Below are positions 54,698-64,000 of a DNA stretch of 64,000 nucleotides, piece by piece (position 1 is the stretch's first letter; the number at the start of each line of letters is the position of its first letter). Origin of the DNA: Turritopsis dohrnii (Eukaryota > Cnidaria > Hydrozoa > Anthoathecata > Oceaniidae); the NCBI GenBank assembly GCA_027922465.2, contig BQMF02000437.1, forward strand, positions 124,001-188,000, given 5' to 3'. A model generated the notes under the pieces. It was not told the DNA's origin and searched no databases. It worked only from the letters and a program-made list of their open reading frames with translations. The position numbers were made by a program, and so were the translations under genes.

Positions 54698-56398
54698 ATG
54701 TACAAGATGGCGGCAATACAAGCAATACAAGCGGTCATGCTCCGTATCGCTCTGTTAATATTTTTGTCATTATGTCAGAAAAAGCCATCATTTATCACAG
54801 CAAACTCAACCTGCTATTCGTTCAGAGGAGATACTGTGGAAGACAACAAGGTATCGTTTATCTCCGAGTCGGTATATCAGCTTACTAATGAGAAAAACGT
54901 CCAACTCAAGAGTAAGGCATTCTTTCAAATTTTGTTACTACTGGGAGGAGACGTAGAAGTTTTGCCTGGTCCAACAGATGGTATTTTCTCAAAACGTGGA
55001 TTAAAGATCTTCCACCAAAATGTACAGGGACTATTCACAAACATTGACAGTGTTCAGGTTTTGTTGAAAAAGTTTGCCAGTATTGATATTTTGACGCTAT
55101 CCGAAACGCACATAAACACAAACACTTTCAACAACAACAGTGCCTTGTATCACATACCAGGGTATACGTTTGTTTACAGAAATCGAAAACATGGAACTTG
55201 GGGTGGTGTCGGTATGTACATCAAGGACGGAATTAAATGGAAAAGACGAGCAGATTTAGAACACGATAAATTAGAATGTTTTTGGATAGAAATTACTCCG
55301 ATAAATGCTAAAAGTTTCCTAGTTGGATCATTATATAGACCCCCGTCTGGCTCTAAATATCTGCCAAAAGATTTTGAAACTTTTCTTGATAACATGTTAC
55401 AAATCGTTACATCCGAAACAAAAGAAGTAAATCTCCTTGGGGACTTTAATGTAGATTATCTGAAGCCGGATGACAATAAATCGATTAAAGATGTTTTCTT
55501 GCTATATGGTCTCAAACAACTAATCACCAAACCAACAAGAGTAACTGCTACTTCGAAAACTTTAATTGATTTAATATTAACATCCCGCACTGATTGCTCA
55601 TACCAGAATGACGTCATTTGTACTTCCATTGGTGACCATGATATGGTAGGATTTATTCGGAAAACTAGAAAAGTAAAAGTCCCGCCAAGAACTATAAGAA
55701 GTAGAAATTACACCAAATACGACCATTCCGCTATGAAAACAGAGGTCCGCAATCATGACTGGCAATCTTTGTACGAAATGAACGATGTCAACGTAATGTG
55801 GACTTATATGAAAAATACCCTCTTGTGTATTTTTGCAAATCACGCCCCAATTGTTAAGAAGAGGGTAAAGGGACGTTTTTGTCCATGGTTGAGTACTGAA
55901 ATTCATCGGCTTATGGACGACAGGGACAAGGCACTCAGAAGAGCTCGCAAATCGAACAATACAGTTGACTGGAAGTCATACCGAAAATTACGTAATAAAT
56001 GTACTTATGATATACGGACAGCAAAGTCTAATTACAGCAGAAACTTACTAAAGGATAATTCTACAAATCCGAAAAAATTCTGGAATGTTATAAAGAATAT
56101 CATGCCAACAAAATCCAAAACACGCTATGAAAGTAGCGTATCAGAATCAGCCAGCAAAGTAAATTCATTGTGCGCGTTTTTCACCAATGTCGCCTCCCAG
56201 TTAAAGATTAGTTCCATTCACCTGAAAGGCTTTGTTTGGAGCAAACCGAAGAAAAATGGGCTCAGGACTTGTCACACATTCCGTTTCCAGTACGTATCGA
56301 GAATATTTGTCGAAAAACAATTACGAAATCTCAAACGCAGTAAGTCAACCGGAGCTGACGATCTCCCCCCCCGGACTTTTAAAAGACTGTTCCTCTGA
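54698..56398 (+). CDS. LINE ORF, first part: 2A-like leader, APE endonuclease, start of RT
   Basis: The N-terminus is hydrophobic (MLRIALLIFLSLC). About residues 80-95 read LLLLGGDVEVLPGPT, a degenerate 2A-like motif. The endonuclease follows: FHQNVQGLF, LSETHIN, GGVGMYIKDGI, YRPPSG, LLGDFNVDY and, near the end, IGDHDMV, all conserved APE blocks. The frame leaves RT register at a run of eight C (56365-56372) and stops at 56398. Confidence 0.85.
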   Translation: MYKMAAIQAIQAVMLRIALLIFLSLCQKKPSFITANSTCYSFRGDTVEDNKVSFISESVYQLTNEKNVQLKSKAFFQILLLLGGDVEVLPGPTDGIFSKRGLKIFHQNVQGLFTNIDSVQVLLKKFASIDILTLSETHINTNTFNNNSALYHIPGYTFVYRNRKHGTWGGVGMYIKDGIKWKRRADLEHDKLECFWIEITPINAKSFLVGSLYRPPSGSKYLPKDFETFLDNMLQIVTSETKEVNLLGDFNVDYLKPDDNKSIKDVFLLYGLKQLITKPTRVTATSKTLIDLILTSRTDCSYQNDVICTSIGDHDMVGFIRKTRKVKVPPRTIRSRNYTKYDHSAMKTEVRNHDWQSLYEMNDVNVMWTYMKNTLLCIFANHAPIVKKRVKGRFCPWLSTEIHRLMDDRDKALRRARKSNNTVDWKSYRKLRNKCTYDIRTAKSNYSRNLLKDNSTNPKKFWNVIKNIMPTKSKTRYESSVSESASKVNSLCAFFTNVASQLKISSIHLKGFVWSKPKKNGLRTCHTFRFQYVSRIFVEKQLRNLKRSKSTGADDLPPRTFKRLFL

Positions 56399-57779
56399 AA
56401 TTGCCCAACCTTTGTCACATATCATCAACTATTCACTGAAATCCTCACAAATACCTTCAGAATGGAAGCATGCATTAGTAACACCAATTTTCAAATCGGG
56501 ATCTGCTGATGACAATAACAATTACCGGCCAGTATCAATTCTTCCTGTGCTTTCTAAAATTCTAGAAAGATGTGTACATCAACAGTTGATGGATTACCTT
56601 GAAAACAACAACCTATTGTTCAGTCGGCAATTTGGATACCGTCGAAAGAGGTCTACAGACTTAGCAGCCAGTCTCCTTTTGGATGACGTAAGGAAAGAGG
56701 TTAACAAAGGCAATTTAGTAGGTATAGTTTTTCTTGATTTATCGAAAGCATTCGATACAATTGGTCACAGTATCTTGCTTGAAAAACTATCGGCATATGG
56801 CATCAATAATGTCGAACTCGATTGGTTTACATCCTACTTGTTTAATCGAACCCAACAGGTTGTGTTGGACAATGTTCCATCTAAACCGCAAAACGTCATC
56901 TGCGGAGTGCCACAGGGGTCCATTTTAGGGCCTCTGCTGTTTCTAATATTCTTCAATGACTTCCATGAAACTTTGCTGAAGGCTCGTGCTATCCAGTTTG
57001 CGGATGATACAGTTATTTACTTTGCTGCTAACAAGCCCAATGTCATCGAAAATGTGTTGAATTATGAGCTGTCGTGTATTCATACATACCTGCAGGAGAA
57101 TGATTTAGTGATAAATTTAAAAAAGGGAAAAACAGAATCAATGATGTGTGGAACTTACCAGAAGCTTAAAACGGTGTCTCAGCTTCAACTATTTTGTAAC
57201 TTTGTAGAGATTCATACCACCAATAGCTACAAATATTTAGGATCAACGATCGATTCAAAGCTACTACTAAACACAAATTTCGATAACCAGTATAAAAAAG
57301 CCTCAGGCAGATTACGACTTTTGAATGCTCTCCGTCCACAAATAGACGACGAAACAGCACTGACCATTTACAACAGTATGATTGTTCCACTTATTACCTA
57401 CAACAGTATTATTAACTTAAATCTCAACTCGACACAAATTAATAAGCTTGCTTCCATAGACAATCGTGCAAAATGTATGGTCAATAGTGAAAATGTCGTC
57501 CCAGTCTACCACAGAATTTTAATGCATACGTGTCATACTGTCCGAAAATGTTTAGACGGAAAATTGTTCGATCTCTATCATGGCTATTTCGAAAAGATGG
57601 AACATAATAAAACAACAAGGAATAATCGTCACTTGTTACGTTTACCGAAATTCAAACTGGAAATTGCAAGGAACGGATTTTTTTACATGGGAGCAAAGAT
57701 TTATAATCAACTTCCTCTGGAAATTAGAAGAAAAGACGGTGGACAGTTTTATTCATCATTAAGAAAACATAAGTTTTAG
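56373..57779 (+). CDS. LINE ORF, second part: reverse transcriptase
   Basis: After the C run the RT continues in the next frame: NYRPVSILPVLSKILER, FGYRRKRSTDLA, FLDLSKAFDTI (motif A, D), GVPQGSILGPLLF (motif B), FADDTVIYF (motif C, catalytic pair), LKKGKTE, YKYLGSTID (thumb). It ends TAG at 57777-57779. Deleting one C at 56365-56372 would join it to the endonuclease part. Otherwise it is intact, which suggests a young copy or a homopolymer read error. Confidence 0.85.
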   Translation, partial: GLLKDCSSEIAQPLSHIINYSLKSSQIPSEWKHALVTPIFKSGSADDNNNYRPVSILPVLSKILERCVHQQLMDYLENNNLLFSRQFGYRRKRSTDLAASLLLDDVRKEVNKGNLVGIVFLDLSKAFDTIGHSILLEKLSAYGINNVELDWFTSYLFNRTQQVVLDNVPSKPQNVICGVPQGSILGPLLFLIFFNDFHETLLKARAIQFADDTVIYFAANKPNVIENVLNYELSCIHTYLQENDLVINLKKGKTESMMCGTYQKLKTVSQLQLFCNFVEIHTTNSYKYLGSTIDSKLLLNTNFDNQYKKASGRLRLLNALRPQIDDETALTIYNSMIVPLITYNSIINLNLNSTQINKLASIDNRAKCMVNSENVVPVYHRILMHTCHTVRKCLDGKLFDLYHGYFEKMEHNKTTRNNRHLLRLPKFKLEIARNGFFYMGAKIYNQLPLEIRRKDGGQFYSSLRKHKF

Positions 57780-58015
57780 CCTCAGTTTTTGGATTTTACA
57801 TTTTATAACATTTTAACATTTTATAACATTTTATAACATATTACATTTTTAACTCTTTTTTAACAGGACACATTTGTAAAGCAGATTTTATCTGAAATGT
57901 ACACCCTGTATAAATATTGATATTGAAATTGAAATATTGAAAATTGAAGACTTTGAAGATAGTAGCGATGATGATGATGTTAGTCTTTTTCAATTTAAAC
58001 AAAGTTCTAAGAAAA

Positions 58016-58095
58016 TAAGTTGGTTTTACGTTGGTAACGTTAAACCTAGAACCAACGTTAGACTAACGTTAGATAAACGTTGGGTGCCTGCTGGG
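58016..58095. mobile_element. Remnant of the AACGTTA-array MITE, U3
   Basis: Only the right end survives (ACGTTGGTTTTACGTTGG to CCTGCTGGG). U1 carries the full 572 bp. Confidence 0.65.
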
Positions 58096-58247
58096 TTTAT
58101 GGGCAGAAGCAGTGGTTACCGACCTTGTGGACATTATTCTAGATAACGAGAAGTTCAAGAAAAAACTTTTGTTGACTAATTCTTCAGCAGAAATCGATCC
58201 TGTACCAGTATCTTCTTTTGTTATGGCTGGACGGATTTTCTCTAATA

Positions 58248-58463
58248 TTAAAGCAAACGATTCTCTTGACTCCCTGAAAGTTTGTTTGAACCTTTATCAC
58301 TATAGGATGTGTTTACAGTATTCCACCAACCATCGTTTCGTACGAACTTTCGGCAAGATCGTGTACGCCTCACAGATTTAAGGATACACAGCTCATGAGA
58401 AATATTTAAGTTAGACAAGGCAGAAAGTAGGCGTTTAAAGTTACCCTTTTCTGTAGTAATCAT
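58248..58463 (-). pseudogene. Harbinger-type transposase fragment, U3 copy
   Basis: It keeps SRKFVRNDGWWNTVNTSYS-like residues but is frameshifted after SYSD and lacks the 5' portion present at 17122-17523. Confidence 0.5.
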
Positions 58464-60233
58464 TTCTGATTAATAACTCACTACCAATAAGTAGAAACCA
58501 TCCACAATGACATTACAAAAATTTTAGAACAAATTTTCAAACGCATGAAATATTTTTTTTCCATTCAAAACTTTGAACTTGTACGAAAAGATGAATTTCT
58601 TAAAATGACGGTTGTTTTGCTATGATCATGATGGATGCAAAGTTTAGTTTAGACATTTTAAAGCTTAGACATTTCCTTTTGATTAAGATACTCTAGATTA
58701 TTTCATTTTACCAAATAACGAGCACAATAACGAGTTTTTGGAAAAGTTTGTCTGTCGTATTTGTTTTTATACTCAAGATATAAAGATATAAATACATCAG
58801 TATCTACGTTATTCTTGTGTTTCTTGCACTGATATTTAATTTTTGTGCTTGTTAAGAGTTTGTTGTTCTGTCATATACACTTCGATGATGTTTCGAAATG
58901 TCTATGGAGTTTAATGATAACATGAATGTTTTGCCTGTTTTTCAGGATTCAGTTAATCCAAGTAAATAGATCAGATTTCCAGTACGCTGTTAATTTAATA
59001 CTGAAATGGTAATTAACTTCTTTCATTTAATTTTCATGCTTTCCTATGCCTGTTCAACACATTACTTTATTGTATGTATCCTTCCTGCATTCAGTTTGTT
59101 CTGTTCTGCTAAAAGTGTTTGTCATTCTTTATTTAGATTATTTTCCACCCAAGTTGCTTATTGTTCTCTTAACATGATAACAAAAATAAAGTGAGAAAAA
59201 AAGATTATATCAAGCAGTTACTGGTATGTGTCCTGTTTACTGTAGATGTTTTCATTTTTGAGATTGTTATAACACCTTTCATTAAATAGGGCTTTTGTAT
59301 TTTAGATTACTGTCAAAAAAAGCTGAGGAGGAGGAAATACACAAAATCATGCAATAAACTAAAACTGCTCTTGTTTCACTGGAGAAAAACATGACAACAA
59401 CAGCCGCTCCTGCTAATTGAAAAATCACCATTTTTATTTGCATGTCTTTTTGGTTGGTTTTCAAAGAGTTTCTGTCATTCTGAGTTTAATTGCAGTAAAA
59501 TCAAACAAGAAACAGTTCCAACCCACGACAATTTCTAAAATTTCAACATTACTTCGATTTAGCTAACCCTTTTTCAAGTGTCGTTTTTATACCTGAAAGA
59601 CTATATTTGTTTTACGGAAGATTTTCTAATAATGACTTGCTTTAAACTTAGGCAGTGTTATGAGCTATTTGTTCCCCAATCAATTTGTAAACTACATGTA
59701 AATATTTGAATAAGAAGATTTTATCATGAGTTTTCTTATTTATTTCTTTATTTATTTATTCATTATTACTAAAACATCAAGACATTGAAAAACTAATTAT
59801 GAGTCTTCTACCCAAGGAGAAACGCACCTGAAAACACATCCTAAAGTGGTTTTAAAAACGTTTTTAGCAGATAAAATGAAGACGTCTTTATAACTTTAGA
59901 AAAAGACGTCTTAAATCCGTCTTAAACCAGTCGGATTTGTCCGTTTAGAAAACGTCTTTTTATAACGTCTTCAAGACGTCTTGAAAAGACGCTTTCTAAA
60001 CGTCTTAAAGAAGTTTTAAACGTCTAAAATGCGTTTTAAAAACGTCTTAAAGACGTCTTGGAAGACGTCTGAAAACGTCTTGAAAAGACGTTTTCTAAAC
60101 GGACAAATCCGAACAGTTTAAGACGGATTTAAGACGTCTTCCAAGACGTTTTTAAGACGTTCTTAAAACGTCTTTTTGCCGGCTGGGGTCTAAGTAATTA
60201 TATGGGTTATTCTCTTTTTGCTGTTACTGCTAG

Positions 60234-60281
60234 GCTATAATGGAGCCGATAATGACAGTTTTATGCTATTCAATCTAAAAG
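60234..60281 (+). CDS. Gene C exon 2: 48-nt CTLD microexon
   Basis: It matches 19452-19499 in full, with CTGCTAG acceptor and GTAATT donor. The Harbinger terminus lies 46 bases upstream. Confidence 0.8.
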
Positions 60282-61042
60282 GTAATTACCAAATAACATG
60301 AGATGCCATGTAGTTTAGGGCGTTTCGGTTGAATATCAATATATTATTATTTATATAAATATAAATGAATATGAGTGGTTGGTGATGAATTATTGTTTGA
60401 AAGTAATATTTCAGTAACGTTTCCATACTCCACACTGATTTCAATTAAGCCGACTATTGAGGTAGATTCCAAGAGGGTAGTTCGTGAACTGTTCCATTGC
60501 ATATTCGCCATTACAAAATATTGTCAATACTTTTTCATTGCTGTTTGACTTTTTCATGAAACTTAATTTACTACTTGGTTTCGTTGGCTTGCTTCAATTT
60601 AGAAAGAAGCAATACATTCCTTCTTGTTATGTCATTTCTTTAAAGCGTGATTGACACTATGAGCTAGTGATGAGAAAACCAGAGTGTGCACAATAAGCTC
60701 CCTTTCATCATACTTTGAACGCGAAAGTAATTTCAAAGTACATTCCATAGCAGTTTATCTTCCAGTTTTTTAATATGGCTTTGGTGGAACATTGAAGTTT
60801 GCCATTCAGATGTGAGTTTCGTGGTATTTTGTCCTCTGTATCGAACTTATGATTTCCAATTTGAGAAGTTCCCCTCTATGTTCACCGGACAATGGCTGGC
60901 CAATTCATATGAAAGTTAATATGTTTTTCTTAAGTTACTCAAGCTCTCGTCTTGCTTTTCATTCACAGTCTTTGCCTCTGAATCAAAATCTGATTTCAGA
61001 CAACATCGTTTGCGTATCTTAGTTGATCATTTTTGTTTTTAT

Positions 61043-61585
61043 AAGCTTGTTTTCCATCAGGCGCTAAATCGCGTTAAACAGGTGGGTTAAATCAGGATAA
61101 ATTGTAACGCGCAATGAAACGATGATGAGTCATTAGCGCTTCAATTTTGTTTCGAATTAGCGCCGATTAACCCGGAATTTAAGTATCAAAACATTTTGAT
61201 ATTTTCACCCGAATTAGCGCTTTCCAACCTGCTTTATTAAACAATACCGACATTAAGATTGGATATGACTATGTTCAAAATCAAAATCTGATCTATTTGC
61301 TCATTATTATAAGGAAAATATTTTCTTTGACATGGTTGACTAAAAAATGTTACTCACGGAAGAAGTCAGGCTTTATCCATGTTTGTATGACAAAAAAAGA
61401 CAAAACCTTCAAAAAAGGTGACGTAAATAGAAATACTTGAAGAGAAATAGCAGAATAATTAAATAAAGTTTACAAGAATTGTATGGTATAAACTTGTAAT
61501 CTTAAGTAGGAACGTCTTCCAGTTAATGCTCAAAAATTAACCCGAAAAAAATTACGTGATTTAGCGCCTAACGGAAAGCAAGCTT
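61043..61585. mobile_element. Inverted-repeat MITE (GGCGCTAAAT termini), U4 copy
   Basis: Same element and site as 485-1023 and 20246-20788. Confidence 0.66.
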
Positions 61586-61586
61586 T

Positions 61587-62230
61587 CGCTATTGTGAAAT
61601 GTACCTTCTCAGCCATAAACGATCCAAAATGGCCGAAATATCTTCCGGTTAATCTCCAGGAACAAAAACGCACTACACGATTTGACAACGAAATGATGGT
61701 TGAACGTGGTGAAAAGGGCACTTTCGGTGATCAAGCATATGAAACATTTAATGAACTGCCCAAAAAAATCAGATTACTTAGAAATAAAAAAGTTTTTGCT
61801 AAGGAGGCAAAGGCATATTACAGGGATAAAGCTCTTGCGAGATCTTTGTCTTTTTAATATGATATTTGTAGAATTTTGAGTCTGATGCATCGAATTTTGT
61901 TGCCCTTTTGATTTGGCGTTCCATTGAGGTCTTAATCGTTCTGCTTTTGTTAGACTCCTAGTCTTGTACGATCGGCAATCCATTCTCGAATCATTTCCCC
62001 ATTTTGATTTACCTAACCAATTCATTTTTTTCCCAGACCTTTTGCTTTTAAAGTTATTTATTAGTTTTTAGTGTATATATAATGAAGTTTTTAAATATAG
62101 TAATATATAATATACTGTTTATATTGTTAACATTTTTTTATTTATTTATTTTAATTTCTAGGGTGAAGAACCATATTTGTATTTTATGGAACCCGAATAA
62201 ATGTTTTAATAATAATAATAATAATAATAA
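61587..62230 (+). mobile_element. 5'-truncated LINE fragment with AAT tail, U4 copy
   Basis: It is shared with U2 at the same site, with a shorter (AAT)n tail, and absent from U1. It contains the RT C-terminal frame 61588-61857. Confidence 0.7.
61588..61857 (+). pseudogene. LINE reverse-transcriptase C-terminal fragment, U4 copy
   Basis: It differs from the U2 fragment at two residues (VERGEK for VARGEK, VFAKEA for VFPKEA). No catalytic residues. Confidence 0.52.
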
Positions 62231-62256
62231 ATATATTGTATTGGTATCATTGTTAG

Positions 62257-62388
62257 GAAATGATGTTACATGGTCTAGTTGGGCCACCTCTCCGGGGAAA
62301 CAATGCGTTTATTTAAGAGGTGTTGGGACAGATATGGACACCGCTTCTTGTGATGAAATGAAATCGTTTGTATGCAGAAATGGCACAG
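62257..62388 (+). CDS. Gene C exon 3: C-terminal CTLD part
   Basis: 132 nt, phase 1-1, TTGTTAG acceptor, GTCAGT donor. It has TSPGKQCVYL where gene B has ISPKKQCVYL. The rest, including GTDMDTASCDE and FVCRNGTG, is identical to gene B. Confidence 0.85.
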
Positions 62389-64000
62389 GTCAGTACTATT
62401 TGTAACGTGAAAGTTTCAGTAGAATGATATGGTATGGTATGAGAAAAATGAATAAGTTATAAAATACAGACTGATATCTATTGTAAAGATTAAATGAATC
62501 ACAGAAACTAGGAATTGAACAAGCTTTTTGACATGACATTGGTCGAAAACTAATTCTGATCAAGGCAGGTTTTTCATTCATCGATCACATCGACCAAATC
62601 GAAAGCAACTTCGTTCTATTTCCCGTCTGCATGATCACGTCTTGAAAGCGCTCAATCGCCCAAATTGTAGCAACAAAAAATCCAAGTGTTTCTAAAATGG
62701 AGGACGGAAGGAGTTTGGTCCACAAAGTGGGAATCAAAACATTTGGCATCTGATAAATAAGATTTTTTTGTGGTCAAGCAGACAGAGATTTTTCCTTACT
62801 TACTTCTTATTTATTCTGCCTTCTTTCTTAGTCCAAAGAAATGACACTACCACTCACGCAAGTAAGTTTGATTTCTTTAATGATGATTACGATGTCGGAT
62901 AGGTGTCTTGAACTTTTGGAAACGGAAACATAGGATCTTCAAATTAAAATTACTACTGGCATTTACAGAACCCCCTGAAATTTGCTTAAGCACTATGTTT
63001 AATCCTTTCTCAAACTCTGGAACCAACAGTTACAACTGCGTCTTTTTTAATGAATGTTTATGAACTGAGGTTTTGAGAAAAATGAAAAGTAAGCGAAGGA
63101 TATACAGAAAAAACACGTTTGGAAAACAAGCAACAAATTTAGAGGTTCAACAATACGGTATATTTGCAAAATCAAAGGCAGCTAAATATCAATTTTACTA
63201 CGTGAAGGGATAAAGTGGAAGTATTTTATGGACGATGGGCGGTCATTTGTACACCCAATCCAATATTGCATACAGATGGAGTATCAAAGAATTATTTCGG
63301 ACGGAAATGAAAGGTTTTCAGCTGATATTAAATCACTTCATATTCTTTTGAAGTTTGAAAGCATGTTATGTTTGGTTTTATTGTCTTGCACTTTTCATAT
63401 TGCTTGAAGTGAATAAATATGAATAGATGGGAGTTAACTATATGAATAAATAACTTGTAAGCGCATTAGTATCCCGCGTAACTTATGCACGAAGTGTACA
63501 GTTTTTGGGGACACGACCATCGATTGGTTTTTCAAACACCTCGCATACGCGATTTGAATTACATCATGCTTTCTGTTTCAAAGCGCTAAATACATATGTT
63601 TTTCATCAATTTTAAAAAATTTGTGTATAGACCGCCAAAATTGATGTTTTAAATAAAGATAACGTAATTAAACTTCGTCATTAATATGGCGTTAATTGAC
63701 TTTTATAAAATTGATAGTGCAAATTGTTGATAAAAATTGCATTTTCTTACTTCCCTGATGTTTTCTTCCAAAACTTTAAAAATATTCAAAAAGTTTCTTA
63801 AGTTGTTTTCCTATAAAAATTGACTTTATTACAACAAAAATAAAAGTTATTCCCATTCAAAGTTTGATTTTTTTAAGAGACAATCTGTAGTGAAAATTGC
63901 ACGGACTCATAAAACGTTAAAAAAAGTTTATTTGTTTGTGTGTCAACAGTTATTGCACAATTGCGTTATTAGTTTTTTGTTGTGCATTTCTAATTGATGA
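62389..64000. other. Start of gene C intron 3, to the window end
   Basis: It matches U2 21599 onward with one ~560-base deletion near 63480. No exon, RNA gene or new element was seen. Confidence 0.6.

Larger units (their letters stand above)
54678..57945 (+). mobile_element. APE-RT non-LTR retrotransposon (CR1/L2-like), nested
   Basis: U1 16371-16380 shows the uninterrupted target (CTTCAACGAAGAC). The insert is 3268 bp. It has an endonuclease-RT reading frame broken once, and a short ATTGAA-repeat tail (57917-57945) instead of poly-A. There is no separate ORF1, so it is either 5'-truncated or a single-ORF type. No target duplication is evident. Confidence 0.85.
53175..60187. mobile_element. 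PIF/Harbinger-like element, U3 copy, carrying a nested LINE
   Basis: CCCAGCCGGCA at 53175 and TGCCGGCTGGG at 60177-60187 bound it, with the same AAGACGTCTT arrays as the U1 copy. The length beyond U1 is explained by the LINE 54678-57945. Part of the transposase fragment and nearly all of the AACGTTA MITE are deleted. Confidence 0.7.
38790..60564 (+). repeat. Tandem unit U3, truncated at its left end and swollen by retroelements
   Basis: U3 begins within the tRNA-like segment equivalent to U1 about 7890 and then follows U1 to its end. It lacks the first 7.9 kb of a unit. It is longer than the matching U1 part mainly because of the BEL element at 44656-52062 and the LINE at 54678-57945; U1 shows the uninterrupted sequence at both places. 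Confidence 0.88.
44317..62388 (+). other. Gene C: 5' part of a CTLD-linker-PAN lectin gene (span)
   Basis: The three CTLD exons (44317-44529, 60234-60281, 62257-62388) are intact and in phase. Linker and PAN exons should lie beyond the window. Intron 1 is 15.7 kb, against 5.8 kb in gene B, because of the BEL and LINE insertions. Both insertions leave the splice sites untouched. Confidence 0.78.
60565..64000 (+). repeat. Tandem unit U4, cut by the window end
   Basis: U4 matches U1 from 1 and U2 from 19783. It shares with U2 the LINE fragment absent from U1 (61587-62230). It lacks the 1.49-kb insertion found only in U2. About 560 bases equivalent to U2 22690-23250 are deleted at about 63480. 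The last ~1.6 kb is intron 3 of gene C, with no exon visible. Confidence 0.88.

Overview
The window is AT-rich metazoan genomic DNA. The evidence is short spliced exons with GT-AG borders, secreted/extracellular domains (C-type lectin and PAN/Apple), very large introns, and a dense load of animal-type transposons: Pao/BEL, APE-RT LINE, hAT, PIF/Harbinger, pogo-like, and an integrase-type DDE transposon. A cnidarian or other aquatic invertebrate is likely, but nothing here fixes the species.

Layout: the window is a tandem array of one lectin gene, all on the + strand. Unit U1 is 1-19782. U2 is 19783-37681 and has lost the stretch matching U1 9754-17985, where a DDE transposon now sits. A hAT remnant and a tRNA-like head form the junction at 37682-38826. 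U3 is about 38790-60564; it starts at the equivalent of U1 7895 and is swollen by a complete BEL element and a LINE. U4 starts at 60565 and runs off the end. The window starts inside a gene, so every gene crosses a unit border: exons 1 and 2 lie at the end of one unit, and exon 3 to the end of the gene lies in the next.

The gene encodes a C-type lectin domain (CTLD) split over three exons (213, 48 and 132 nt), then a series of 66-78 nt Ser/Thr-rich linker exons, then a single PAN/Apple exon with the stop codon. All internal junctions are phase 1. Gene A (3' part only) has exons 1053-1184 to 8621-8880. Gene B (whole except for an unseen 5' exon) has exons 13422-13634 to 31811-32046; its PAN exon carries a premature TGA. 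An intact orphan PAN exon lies at 39520-39779. Gene C (5' part) has exons 44317-44529, 60234-60281 and 62257-62388, then leaves the window. The 5' signal-peptide exon was not found.

Most of the remaining sequence is transposon. The larger items are: a Harbinger-type element with long AAGACGTCTT arrays filling intron 1 (14878-19405; copy 53175-60187); an integrase-transposase element with arrays of GCGGCCGC (33263-36547); a hAT pseudogene (37682-38754); a BEL retrotransposon with 441-bp LTRs and a 5-bp target duplication (44656-52062); a LINE (54678-57945); and many small inverted-repeat elements. Because the units are paralogous, several insertions can be read against an empty site in a sister unit, which gives a relative order of events.
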